Source: Trichosphaerium sp. ATCC 40318 (Eukaryota; Discosea; Flabellinia; Trichosidae). From it: DNA of 64,000 nt. Below, piece by piece: positions 44,621 through 56,762 of this stretch (position 1 is its first letter; every line of letters begins with the position of its first letter). The stretch lies in contig JALMLS010000079.1 in the NCBI GenBank assembly GCA_038496445.1, positions 124,001-188,000 of the forward strand, given 5' to 3'. A model generated the notes under the pieces. The model did no database searches, was not told the DNA's origin, and was given only the letters and a program-made list of their open reading frames with translations. The translations under genes were made by a program, and so were the position numbers.

Positions 44621-45628
44621 GCATGCTTTCTTTGGGTAGCAAAAAAGGAACTTTTAATTCCTTATTTAGCATCAACCCGTCGAATGAATATTCCGGCCAA
44701 ATCCGCTTAAACAGTTATGTCCACTTATCCCTAACGTTAGGTCGCAAACAACGCTGTTTAGAAACAAATTACCGTATGAATCATTGCGTTGGTTTGTATC
44801 TGATGACGTGCTGTATAATGTGCACTACCTCCACCTGCCACCAACTTTCATTTTCCAACCGATTCCCACCACAGTAGCATCAACAATACCAACTACATGG
44901 TCCATGATACATATTTACAAAACCCTAATCATGGCTGTATTTACCACCTTATACTGATCACCAAGAGGGTTGTTGGTCGTATGGTGTTTTGGTAAGGGAG
45001 TCCAAAGGATTTGTAGGATGTATTTGTGTAATATTCCATGTCAATGTACATACATACATTAAAAAACAAATAAATAGTGAAGAGGGAGCCAAGGCTCGCT
45101 CCGCTCGCTTGAAAAAAAAAAAAATTTGTACAGATCACCAAGAAACACATATTCAATAATTGGCCAATTAACTACAAAACTAAAAGTTCCGCACAAAAAC
45201 TAAAAGTTCCTCACACAACTTCCCGTACACTACACATTGCTAGATCTTTGTAAAACAGCACTAGAACACCCTTCGAAATCGCTACCTTAAGAAAATCTGG
45301 CGGGCTGCTGCGAGTGGGTACACATTGACGCTAGTAAAACTCGCCGTTTTTTTAGCGGTATACAAACTTAGAAGTGAAAATATAGTATATACACTGTATA
45401 TTATCACGTGATAGCCAGTTTTTCTACGCCGATGCTGACGTGATAGAGATGGGTCGGGTTTTTTTGTCCGCTATTGTCGGCCAATCCTTAAACACGTATA
45501 ATATTGTATTTGTACACCTTCGGAGGCCATAGGTTCGTTTTAAACTCTTTGCCAAAACTTTTGTGATTCGTATACTTTCTTTGCTTAACCAACAAACGTG
45601 TTAAGCTGACATAAAATACAAACCAAGC
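44621..45628. other. Spacer before the peroxidase gene, with an A-tailed motif
   Basis: No exon supported. At about 45060-45124 there is AATAAATAG, then AGCCAAGGCTCGCTCCGCTC and a 13-A run. A related GCGAGGCTACGGCGCTCGC plus A-run occurs near 49003-49042. Confidence 0.4.
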
Positions 45629-48192
45629 ATGATGAGCAACGACTCTACTGCTCTTTCAGTACTACTTTTTCTTTCTGTAGTCACTCTCGTATCTAGTAGT
45701 ACGTTAACAAAGGATAAATTAAGTCACCATGGCACAGTTCTGATTGGTTTTTTTTAGCAACTTTTACAGCATCCATCATTGGAGATCAAACATGTCGCGA
45801 AGGATCAAGCCCAATGAATGTACCTACAAACACACTTTCTTGGGGAAGTAACGGAAGGTTCTCTGTCATAAAGTTCCGTATCTTTGATGACGAAGGTGGT
45901 TCAGTACCACGTGGAGCTACTATTGACTCTGCGACTTTAACTTTTATTGGTGAAAACAATGGCGAATATCGCGGAAACATTTACAGATCGGCTGTTGATT
46001 GGCAAGAAAGTACTGTCAGTTACGCAAACTTTGGCCCTTCTCCTGGAGCCGATACAGCAGATTTCAGCGGTCCTTTGATAGCTGGATTTGATGATACACG
46101 AAGAAACCAACCTCTTACTATTGATGTTACAAGCGCAGTTTTAGCTTGGAATAGCGGTCAAAACAACTTCGGTTTTGTCATTGTACCAGGTAAGGGAGTA
46201 TGTAAAATATTTTTACTGATGTTATGTTTAGATGGTAACGGTAGAGGCAACTCGGCAGTTTACTCTTCAGAATCACAAGATGATCCTGTTCTTGAGATTG
46301 AAGTCCGTCAAGAGTACCAAGGATACGATGGCTCTGATAACAACGTTAATAACCCAACGTTTGGCGCTGTTAATACACCTCTGTTACGCCAAGTAATGAG
46401 TAACGGAGGTAACATTGTCATACCAACGTCATATGCTGATGGTCTATCTGCAGTACGCTAACATTGCCATTTTTTTGTTTGCGACTTTATTAACTTTAAT
46501 CGCTAGCCACGTGAATTAGATTCTAGCGGTAACCCTCTTCCTTCAGTTCGATTAGTAAGTAATCTTGTTGCCGGTCATGTTGAACAAAGATCACGTGCAA
46601 GAAACCCAAGAAGGTAATTGTTTTCACAAAACAACTTTCATTTGTCGCGTTTATTCCCTTGTTCTCATACGGTGTACTCTAGACATACTGATTTATTGAC
46701 ATATTTTGGTCAATTCATCGACCATGATATTGATTTAACACCAGAAGGTGGTGATGACTTCAATATTGTAATACCTGCAGGCGATCCAATCTTCACAGGA
46801 GAATTTCATTTTACAAGAGCAGTACCAATATCTGGAACTCCCGCAAATCAACCCCTCGAACATCCAAACGTCATCAGTGCTTACATCGATGGTTCGATGG
46901 TATACGGAAACAGTGTCGAGCACGCCAATAGTTTGAGAACAATGTACGTTCTGAAATTTTATCAGTTTTTTTGTCGTTTTGAGATTAAGTTTATGTTTAG
47001 GAATAACGGACTTATGAAAACAAGTGCTGGTGATTTCTTGCCTTTTAATCTTGCTGAACTTAACCTTGAAATGGGAAATATTGGATTTGTTTCAGATGAG
47101 GAAATATACGCTGCTGGTGATGTCAGAGTCAATGAAAACGCTGTTTTGACTTGTTTGCATACTCTTTTTGTTAGAGAGCATAACAGAATAGCTGGAGAGC
47201 TTCAAACAGATAACCCAACTTGGTCAGATGAGAGACTATTCCAAGAAGCTAGACGTCGTGTCATTGCTACTATACAATCCATTACAATGTATGAATGGCT
47301 TCCAGAGATCATTGGAAACATACCAAACTACACTGTACGTCCAGAGCTCCAACATTTTTTTCTCTGAAGTAGCCACCAACCTTACTCTTTCTTGATTTCA
47401 GGGCTACAACGACAATGTTAATCCTGGTATCATGAACGTATTCTCAGGAGCTGCATTCCGATTTGGACACAGTCTCATCAGCACTGTAATTCACAGAGTT
47501 GATCCAGACTTTCACTCTATCTCACAAGGACCTATACTCCTTCGTAACGCTTTTTTCAACCCTGTTGCTATTCAATACGGTATTGGTTCTATGCTAAGAG
47601 GCGTCATGATGCAACAACACGAAGCAGTCGATGTACTTGTAAGTGATGACTTGAGGAACTTCCTATTCCAAAACGTTGGAGGCGGTGGAGCTCAAACACA
47701 TGATTTGATATCATTCAACCTTCAAAGAGGTAGAGACTTAGGTCTACCTGACTACAACACACTTCGTGCAGCATACGGTTTTTCAAGAATGAACGACTTC
47801 TCTGATGTATCAAGCGACCCTGGAACTGTAAATGCGCTTGCTACTGCATATGCGAGTGTTGATGACATTGATCCGTTCATAGGTGGTCTAGCTGAAGGTA
47901 CTAGTTCATTACTTAACTATCACGTGACTTATTTTTATTTTTAGATCAACTTCCGAATAGTAAACTTGGTGAGTTGTTCACAGCTATACTCAGAGACCAA
48001 TTCACAAGATTGAGAAGTGGTGATAGATTTTGGTTTGAAAATGGACACTTTAGCGCTCAAGAGACTCAAGAGTTGTTGAACACTAAAATGCTTGATGTAA
48101 TTATTCGTAATACTGACACAAGATCATCAACAGCTCGAGATTTTAGCTCTGCTTTTTCTCTAAGCGATTCATCAGATGTACCTAACTTGTAA
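45629..48192 (+). CDS. Animal-type haem peroxidase with N-terminal DNRLRE-like domain
   Basis: Exons 45629-45698, 45758-46189, 46232-46452, 46507-46613, 46683-46943, 47001-47334, 47402-47897 and 47945-48192. Signal peptide (MMSNDSTALSVLLFLSVVTL). Residues about 30-210 form a beta-sandwich similar to the DNRLRE/CBM-type domain (SATLTFIGENNGEYRGNIYR, PLTIDVTSAVLAWNSG). The peroxidase core follows: the distal-His motif TYFGQFIDHDIDLTPE, GDVRVNENAVLTCLHTLFVR, EHNRIAGEL, the proximal-His region AFRFGHSLIS, and SFNLQRGRDLGLPDYN. All haem-pocket motifs are intact. It is a secreted oxidant-generating enzyme, probably for defence or matrix cross-linking. It sits between two direct repeats of a decayed gene. 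Confidence 0.93.
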
Positions 48193-48429
48193 TGCAAAGC
48201 GTATCACTGAACCTGCTCTGTAAATAAAACTCTACATCAAAATCGTCGAACGAATGAAGACATAGTTTTGCGCCCTTTTCACTAACTTATTGTATTCGAC
48301 ATGCACGTGTAGTATGCATATCATTTTTGGCTGTTTGAGATTTTGCAAATTGTACTCTTGCAACATCTTCTGCTACTCCGTTTCAAGTAGTTCTACTGCT
48401 TAGCAAAAATGCTCTAGCTTGTGAGTCAT

Positions 48430-48588
48430 TTCTTAGAACTTGGTAGCTGGATCCTGTTAGCAGTACCTTTATAGTATGTCACTGACTGGTGTATTTCTAT
48501 GCACTGTTCTCTAAGAATCGTTGTAGGAACTGGAACAATCTCAGAATTCCAATCATGTGTAATACACGATAGTGGAGCAATAACACCA
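48430..48588 (+). pseudogene. Second diverged copy of the 41.5-41.7 kb exon region
   Basis: Matches 42785-42945, including intron bases (TTCTATGCACTGTTCTCTAA), with several substitutions and small indels. The match stops abruptly at GCAATAACAC, where the inserted segment begins. Confidence 0.65.
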
Positions 48589-49048
48589 TAGATTGTGAAT
48601 CCTTTGATAAACCATCATGGTTTGATAATGCCACTGCTGTATCCGTTGTTAGAAGATTGGATGGTTCTTGGATTATGGTACGTGGGTTCAGAAGAATGGC
48701 TCTTTAAGCGTAGACAGCGCAATACTCCTGCATTTGTTATTGGTCATGGTATAGATGGTTTTTCCAGAGATGGTACAGTTATTCTATCCAAGCATTTAGC
48801 TCCTACAAGTGAAAAGAGAATATCAAAACAAGTTGAAAGAATTGGATTTATTGAGTGGGAAGATGCTTATGATTAAACTATTACTGCTGACGCTGGCACG
48901 TGGCCCTCCAAAATTTGTGAGAACAAATTTCGGAGGCTGATCGAGCAATCTGGGATGGTGATTTTTTTTTCGATGTAATCTTGTAATTATTATTATGAAT
49001 AAAGCGAGGCTACGGCGCTCGCCCTCTTGTTTGAAAAAAAAAAACGAT
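48589..49048 (+). mobile_element. A-tailed insertion inside duplication block B, possible retrocopy
   Basis: This segment is absent from the matching place in block A (about 42950-42996). It carries a 93-codon open frame with no ATG start (48595-48876; for example NTPAFVIGHGIDGFSRDGTV), a 3' region with ATGAATAAAG, a GC-rich motif and a run of 10 A. An intronless frame, a polyadenylation-like signal and an A-tail suggest a retroposed cDNA. I do not recognise the protein. Target-site duplications were not clear. Confidence 0.45.
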
Positions 49049-49186
49049 AGTTGGCAACAGCACTATCACTATTTATTTTTCTGTGGACTAACGCCACATC
49101 AAAAGAAGGTTGCAACAACGTTACAGAGATTACAGACAAAGTACGAATCGCTCTCATATTGTTATTAGTTAATTTAATGGTTAAAA

Positions 49187-49266
49187 AAGAGTCAACACTC
49201 AACAACGATGTTTCGCTCCTGTTGGATCTCCTACATTTATGGTCGTACCTGCACCATAAGAATGAA
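49187..49266 (+). pseudogene. Diverged copy of the last exon of the 41.4 kb gene
   Basis: Bases 49187-49266 repeat the 43011-43092 / 41385-41454 sequence (GAGTCAACACTCAACAACGA). It leads directly into the shared upstream region of copy B. Confidence 0.7.
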
Positions 49267-49524
49267 GACAAGTTTTGTCACAGCTTGAAATAAATTGTTA
49301 TTCCCAAAATTAATAGTGAAACTATGTGTTGTTTCTCGTTCTATCTGTTTTCAAGTATTCAGAACAAGCCTCTTCTTTTTTATCAAAAACTTTCAATGTA
49401 CTTTTTTTTCAAGTGATATTGTACCACCTAACGTTTGTCACTACAGTATTAAAAAATATCACGTGACATTTTATGATTTGTAGTATATTTGTTATTATTA
49501 TTTTCCAGAAATCCTTTTTTTCAA

Positions 49525-50775
49525 ATGAAGCAACACGTCTCAATAATCATTCTTATCGCTGTAATACTTTCTATTATATCACCATGCGCATGCTTACCAA
49601 ACCCTGGGTTCCTATTCTTATCGATAGGTGGTTCAAATGGTGAAACTCTTGTAATTCAATCATCAGACTTGGCTTTTAACGGTACATACAGACAAACACA
49701 ACAACAAACCCATTTTTTTGACTATTTCCTCAACTATTTTGCTAACACTGTTTTCAGACTTTGGTGATACCCAATTTGATACTGGTATACGAGTAGAACT
49801 GGGCCCGGGTGCAGACACCATAGTGAGTAAGTGTAACTTTTTTTCAGCTTTAAAAAGTTGTTTACACTCATTTTAATCAGTACCTTCGTTGGATGGCCAA
49901 ATGGTATTGTTTGGCTCTACAACATTCAACAGAAATAGTATGGTTGTATCGGTGAGAGCATTAGACAATACAGAGATTTGTTCTGGGTTTGTAAACAAGA
50001 TTTCGGCTGGATTTTTTGTTGATGACACTGTGTTCTTCGCAAAGCAAAGTGATTCTTCAGTGATCACCCGTTACCACCTTGACACCTCAAATGTTGATGA
50101 TTGTATATCTGGGCCTATATCAACTTGTACAATTACACGTCCTTTCTCAAACACCCAAATACATGGAAGTACGCAGTTTATTAGAAAGGATAATTTTGTT
50201 TTGGTTCTTTCAAAGCTGTCACTCTTTTCTCCAGTGTCACCCACGTGTCTTATGATTATTGTAGTGACTGGTGGAGGAAGTGAAATAATGTATCTTTCCA
50301 TTGAAGGAGTTTTAAGTAGTGCTGACAGTACATCCTTTCATGAAGTTCAAGTATCTGCTCTCTTTTCAGATTCTTGTGAACTTGATGTATCGTTACTTCC
50401 ACAACTTGGAGATACAATCATGGGCGAACATAGAATAACTATACTTGATGAGAATAGACTCCTTGCATCTGCGTCTTTCGTTGCTGAAACAATTACAATT
50501 GACAGGGTGACCGGTACTAATAAGTTTAAGTTCACATAGATTTCTGCTTTTTTCGCTAAACAGTCATGTGTTATAGGTGAGCAAATGGCTTATTTTACAG
50601 CACCAGTAGGGTTCCCTAATCTACAACCTACTTTTTATTCTACTACAGCGTTTTGTGCTCCACGAGTACGTCACTTTTACACTTGTTTATTTTATCTGTA
50701 AAACAAACATGATTGTTTTTTAGATCACACCGGAGATGACCGCTTTAAGGATTCAGTTATTATCTCAGTAAATTA
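49525..50775 (+). pseudogene. Signal-peptide gene, decayed copy B
   Basis: Same organisation as copy A: signal peptide MKQHVSIIILIAVILSIISP, then SIGGSNGETLVIQSSDLAFN, FGDTQFDTGIRVELGPGAD, PSLDGQMVLFGSTTFNRNS and a long open exon. It stays open where copy A has a stop (KDNFVLVLSKLSL) but has its own stop after TGTNKFKFT where copy A is open (FNFAKQSCVIGEQMAYF). Each copy is thus broken at a different place. An alternative is unrecognised introns at both sites, but the available splice sites do not keep phase. Confidence 0.6.
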
Positions 50776-52290
50776 CCAATTTATGTACAATAAAAGTACT
50801 TTACTTGGAAGGTTTAAACTGAGTAGCACTCGTTGTTATGTAGAATGACAGTGTAGTCTTTAATGTAATGTTACATATTTCAATGAATTTCACTTGCGAT
50901 AGTGAGTCTTTATCTCACGTTAACATGACAGCAGCGCCATACCTTTACAAAGATTATGATGGTACATTTATTATAAAATAGCGGAGTTTGTGGGTTTGTG
51001 TGATACTTAGCTACTGCTTGCTAACCGAATGTGATGAGTAAAACAAAACTTGCTCCAACTCGTTTTCTATTGAAAGTTGATACGACCTTACTAATCCCAA
51101 AACGATGCTGTAGCAATATTTGTACCTCTATAACTAAGCCTAAATTGTAAGTGTCAGAATACAAAGCCACAAAGGGTATGAAAGTATACAGTGGAGGTAC
51201 AGACAACTTTTTGGTGCGATGCTCTTGTTTTTACAATTTTGTTTGGCTCTTAACCTTTTTGGTAGTCCCGTTTACAACGCTATGCATTGAAATGATGTTG
51301 ACGATACACGGCTAAACACTCAAAAAATTAGTATCGCACGTGATTTGGGTACTACCTATCATGGTCTACTTTCATTCAAAACTACTTCATTGAAACATTC
51401 ACAAGTTCACTTTTATTGTGCTGCACAACTTGCCCCACGTTAAAGACCTAACTCCGTTCATTAGTCAGTAAATTAATAAAGAAGACACTGAGAACGTTAT
51501 CAGTACATTATAAACATTTTGACATTACGTGTTGCAACTTGCAAATATCCAAAATGATGTTCGGCTATTGTATAATACATATATTGTTGAAGCACGCCAA
51601 AGTGAAACTGTTTCGAGGGTAATGAATTCATGTGAAGTAAACAATTATACAAAAAATTGTTTAGTGAACAGCTGCAGTGTTGGCGCTCTTTTCTAACATG
51701 GAACATTATAGTAAGCTCACTTTTTTCATGTGACTTTTATCAAATACATGAATAACAGTTGTGTAACACAAGATCATCAGCTCTTCCTAGTAATGCCCAG
51801 CTGAAAACTTAACACCACTATTGCCAATAGTCGTGTATAAAACCCGAAAAGGAATAATAAATCGTAACAAAGCACGATTACTATCACAAAGCAGTTTTGA
51901 TATTATTATTTTCTGAACATGTGTGGTTCTTCGCGCTCCTCGGGTTTTCTCCTATTAGCAACTTTTCGCTTCTATAGCACCGCCAATGTTATCGTCACCT
52001 GTCAAATAATCCGAGATTTCTACACGCGACCACTGAGCACGTGTGAATTACTAAGAATCAGGAATAGTGAAAGCAACTGATCTTTTCCAACCAACAACAC
52101 CGTTAGCAACAGCTCATACAAGTACGCCTTAACCACATACTTTTCTACATTTTGTGTCGTATCAATGAAGACTTTGGGAACCACAACCAACATGACTGAG
52201 CAACACATGTTCTTCATACTGCCAGTTTCATTTTTTTGTTTTTTTGGGGTTGGCTGTTGCTAAAAACGAGTTTAGTTAACTAACACAACA
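50776..52290. other. Long gene-poor region
   Basis: About 1.5 kb with no extended coding exon. The last 100 bases should hold the mucin gene promoter. Confidence 0.45.
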
Positions 52291-52882
52291 ATGAAATATA
52301 TCACAGCACTAGCATTATTAGTTGTACTTGCCTGCTATGTAAATGGTACTATATTTTAATTTCTTAAACACCTTACTTTGAACAGGGCAGGGAGCACCGC
52401 CAACAACTACAGCACCCACAACTGCTATACCAGTAGCACCATCAACTGCATCACCCACGACTGCAGCACCCGTAATTCCGTCAACTGCACCACCCACAAC
52501 TGCACCACCGGTAACTCCAACGCCACCACCGACAACTCAGGCTCCAACAACTATGGAGCCAACAACACCAACGCCACCACCAACAACTCAGGCTCCTACA
52601 ACTATGGAGCCAACAACACCGGCCCCACCTACAACTCAGGCCCCTACAACTATACCGCCAACAACTATGGCGCCAACAACGGCTGGACCACCAACAACAA
52701 TACCGCCAACAACTGCTGGACCACCCACAACGCTACCACCAACATCAGCACCATCAACAATTGCGCCATCAACAACAGAACCACCAACCACAGTAGCTCC
52801 AACAAGAGCTCCACCAAGTGCAGGAACATCCCTTGGTTTCATGCTTGTTCTAGGTGTAATTACTACTGTTATAGCTTTGTAA
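52291..52882 (+). CDS. Mucin-like Pro/Thr-rich protein with C-terminal GPI-type signal
   Basis: Exons 52291-52345 and 52386-52882, about 183 residues. Signal peptide (MKYITALALLVVLACYVNG), then about 140 residues of almost pure Pro/Thr/Ala repeats (TTQAPTTMEPTT occurs repeatedly), a short Ser/Ala-Gly spacer (PSAGTSLG) and a hydrophobic C-terminus with no cytosolic tail (FMLVLGVITTVIAL). That end fits GPI attachment. Dense Thr/Ser means heavy O-glycosylation is likely: an extended surface coat or stalk protein. Simple composition prevents family assignment. Confidence 0.85.
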
Positions 52883-53139
52883 CTACAGTCCTGGAAATAA
52901 AAAATCTACACTTATTTTGCAAAGACAAAAACGCAGCTTGCAATTCCTTTGCCACGTGTTCCACAAACTACAGACGATTTTTAAAAACCCATGGTTTGTA
53001 TCTCGAATATTTATACCCATAAGGCCGTAACGCACCCACAAACAAGTGATAATAGATGTGCAGTTTTTGTTGAGACGTGAAGAACAGTCAAAACAAAAAC
53101 AATACTTTTTAAGTTTTTTTTCCTCTTTCTTATTTTTGC
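52883..53139. other. Convergent 3' region
   Basis: A short spacer between the mucin-like (+) and LZTR1-like (-) genes; nothing else seen. Confidence 0.4.
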
Positions 53140-56100
53140 TTACATTACTGTACAATTCTTATCCCTTACACCACGTCTACGACCTCTACCAGTCTCTGCG
53201 CTATCATTTTGTATAACTTCGTCACAATGACGGAATAAAGCATTATGTGGTCCACCATACTCACTGAACAGGCAGAAATAATTGGCTTGATCCTCAACGA
53301 TCGATTTACACATTGCAGAGGATGTTATATGCTCTGCATCATTACTATACAAGAACTCTATAATAGCTTCAACACATGCATATGTCATCGGCTCCTTAAG
53401 AACAAGGGTACCTATCGTAAAAGTTAAAGAGATTGAACTTTAAAAAAAAAAAAAAATCGCTGAACTCAAATATGACTTTTCCCAACGTTATCACGTAACA
53501 CCATGATAAAAAATTTTACTTTTATAGCAATATTAATATTGTTTGAGTAAACTAAAGTGGTTTTGGAAAAGACTAAAGAATTTATACTTGAGCTATGAAG
53601 AGTTGTTTGCGCAGAAAATTTTTTTCAAAGAATTCTTGTTTTGCGCGTGCTTAACTAGTTTTTAGTTTTTAGTACCTTTAGAGCACTCTGTCATTCCTGA
53701 ACGGAATAAACAAGCAAAGTAATCGCATCTAGCAGCTAATATTGCTTTGTGACATTTCAAATTTTTATCTTCAATAACCAATGTAAAATCAGTCATAACT
53801 TGTTCTTTGAATAGTTTAAGCAATGCTGTCCCGACTATCTTTTCATTCCTTGGTATGATGTCATGCGAAAAATCCTCTTCAAGCTATAGAATAAATGTTA
53901 ACACTAAGGGTATGACATAGAATCCACGTTGTAGAGATGGAAGAAAGCTAGAAAACGAAAGATGTTTTAACTCGAAAAAAAAAAAGACGAACCTCCGGAA
54001 TGTTCAATTTATCGAACTCAGCCTTCATGTTTTGTAGTTTGTCAGCATTGGATACATGCTCAATCATCCATTTCCTCATAAATAATCCATATTTTTTAAT
54101 GGGGTATTGCTCTTAAACAGTCGTAAATAAACGCTGTTACGCGATTGGTGAAAATGTTAAAAAAACTCAAGTTACCATAAGGCTTCGCATATTCCAACAC
54201 ATTATCTTCTGTCAGCATTGTTGAAGTAAGGTAGTAACATAATTGCTCCAAGTACAACTGCTCAAAATGTATACTGAGCGATAGTAAACTAATAAGGTCC
54301 ACAACTTCAATGTCAAGATCAGCTAAAAACAAAACAGAGTAAGCAAACTAATAAATCGAAAAAAAGGACTACTGCGGCGCACGTGGTAAGTTCCCTGTAT
54401 AAACAAACTCTAAAAATAAATCAAATGACTTTGCAGATACTTTAGAAGGTATTGCTTCACTCTCGAGTAGTGCTGGGGCTCTGGAGAAGAAGTGTTAAGG
54501 CAAGAAAAAAACGAGAGTTTTTCGTTAAATTGTTACCTTGCATGTAGAATGGCTTTGTGCGTTTTAAACGTTCTACCTTCAACAACAATATCAAAATCAG
54601 TAAATTGTTCTGTCCTAAAGAATTCCTTCATATGTACTGCCAAGAAATTGACTTCAGGTACTAGTAAAAAGTGTGAGCGCAAAAAACAAAAAAAACAAAA
54701 AAATTTGTGTTTTCTCAAAAGAGTTAATAACTAAATACACGCGCAAGCACGTGGTAATTTTTAATAATAACGTCAATAAATAAATATGGACTGTAAACAA
54801 ATAAATTTTGTTAGATTAGTGTCGCAGGAAGGAGAACTCGTAGTTCAACGTTTGCTTTTCTTCCTTACCTTTTGTATCCAAGATGAACATATCGTTGAAC
54901 AATGACCGCCCATCATACCCACCAAACAGTATTACTTTATTTTGAAATACTGTAGCAGAACAATGACTCCTTGGTGTAGGGACTTGTCCCTTAACCTTAA
55001 AATAAGACCACTTGAGCCTCTCTAAATGTCTTTGTTATTCCAGAATTTTCGAAAACAAAAAAGCTGACATACGTGTATCAAACATATAAACATTATTAGT
55101 ACGTGCACCGCCATTATGTCCACCAAAAACAAATATCTTTGATGATATCGCAACAGCTGAATGGTAAGCTATAGCAGGCGGAATATCACCGCTAACCTCA
55201 GGCACACTACAATGCATAGTCTCTTTTCAAAAAATATGTCAATAAATAAAATAAAAAAAGCAAAACGCCTACCAGTGTCCAACACGTGCAAGTCAGCGAG
55301 CATAACATCACCATTAGTACCACCAAAAAAATAAACTTTCTTTTGCACAACTGTAGCTGTAGCTGCAGCACGCTTAGACGGTGCTGTACCTAAACAGAAA
55401 TCAAAAAAAAAAAATCTTTCAAGAAAAAAAAAAAACACAACTCCACTCGAGTTATTGAAAACCGTACCATGTGTTTTTACCGCTTCCCATTTACCTTCCA
55501 TTTGCTTTGTAACCTCATTATACTTAATTTCAGACGTATTAATTACATAAATCTCGTTCATTCGGATATTCCCGTCCCAGCCACTGAAAATATACAGTTT
55601 TGTGCCCACAACGGATGACGTATGATAACAGTGCGGTGGAGGAGGGCTTTCACAAACAACTTCCGTCCAAACCATTGTATCTAATAAAAAGCGTTAATAC
55701 GTCTATAAGTAGGTTGCCGATAATTTTTGGACGCGTGTGAGCGTAATATAACGGTTGATTGACGCATACCAGTGTCTAAAACCCAAAAATCATTGAATTG
55801 CACTTTGCCGTCGAAACCACCGAATATGAAAGTGTGGTTCCCAATAGATATACCAGTATGAGCGCAACTGCAGGCGTTTTAGCTAAATTTGTACATTTCA
55901 TGGCGAATACCGTTTACTTGGCTTCTTTCCTGTTGTATGCTCTAGAACCCATTCCAGTCGCTCTGATTAGTAAATTAGTAAGGTTTGTAGAGTGTTTTAA
56001 AACAAAACATAACAAATATTTGGGAACGCCTGTACCTGGGTTAAAAGTATATAGATCATCAAAATAACGTCCACCGTAGCCTCCAAACAAAACCATTCGA

Positions 56101-56210
56101 CCTTCAACCATTGTTGCTGAGTGGGCAAAGTGCTCTTTAGGTGGAGAGCCTTTACATACGTCCGCTGTAACGCGCGTCCACTCCATCTCCTCTGGTATGA
56201 AACGTATCAT
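53140..56210 (-). CDS. LZTR1: LZTR1-like Kelch-BTB-BACK-BTB protein with C-terminal CaaX-like box
   Basis: Thirteen exons (56036-56210, 55911-55962, 55770-55867, 55468-55680, 55273-55389, 55073-55222, 54869-55021, 54537-54660, 54383-54480, 54176-54322, 53993-54111, 53676-53883, 53140-53411), about 641 residues. Six Kelch-type repeats (MVLFGGYGGRYFDDLYTF, TFIFGGFDGKVQFNDFWVLD, KLYIFSGWDGNIRMNEIYV, VYFFGGTNGDVMLADLHVLD, FVFGGHNGGARTNNVYMFD, VILFGGYDGRSLFNDMFILD). Then BTB 1 (DFDIVVEGRTFKTHKAILHA), a BACK-like helix region, and BTB 2 (DFTLVIEDKNLKCHKAILAA). This order is that of LZTR1, the cullin-3 adaptor for RAS-family GTPases. The tail RGRRRGVRDKNCTVM ends in C-T-V-M, a farnesylation-type CaaX after a basic stretch. 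Confidence 0.9.
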
Positions 56211-56762
56211 AATGTATTTTTGACCGTTTGGGTAGTAGATTAGTTATTTAATCTTCCCCGACGCGTATCAGCGCTTGGTTGGTATTTTAGAAAAATAAAG
56301 ACACCAAATGGCAGCGATAAAGCTAATTTTTAGTGGACTAAATAGAGTCTAAGAATGGAGTGTTAATTGTATTAACAAACTCACCTTCTGTTTTTTTTGC
56401 TTAAAGAATTCGTTTCAGGTTTTTGACTGTAACTTAACGCAAGTGCTAAGTCGCGTTTAGCGAAATTTCACCTTGGCACTAATGTAATTGATGGTATTAC
56501 TCAAAAAAACTGCTGAGTTGAACAAAAACAAACTACAAAAAAACTGTCACGTGACTTTACCAATGCGTAATTATAGGTCTAACTTTACATTTACATTTAT
56601 CCGAGTACAGTACAAACTATGGAACCTCAATCTCCTGCTTTACATAATTGTCCGCATAAACTGCGTGTGACTTATTCCATAACTTCTACTCCTCACTGAT
56701 TGAAAATGCACTTGGTACAACTACTCTTAAATTACGTTTTAAACAGTTTAACTCACACAACG
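56211..56762. other. Intergenic between divergent genes
   Basis: Likely shared promoter region for the LZTR1-like and PA-7TM genes. It holds a perfect GTCACGTGAC palindrome at 56546-56555. No exon supported. Confidence 0.5.

Noticed and set aside
52636-52842. Gly/Val-rich minus-strand frame
   Set aside because: Antisense of the Pro/Thr repeats of the mucin-like gene.
52378-53022. Asn/Thr-rich 214-codon plus-strand frame
   Set aside because: Out-of-frame reading of the same mucin-like exon; it lacks a start consistent with the signal-peptide exon.
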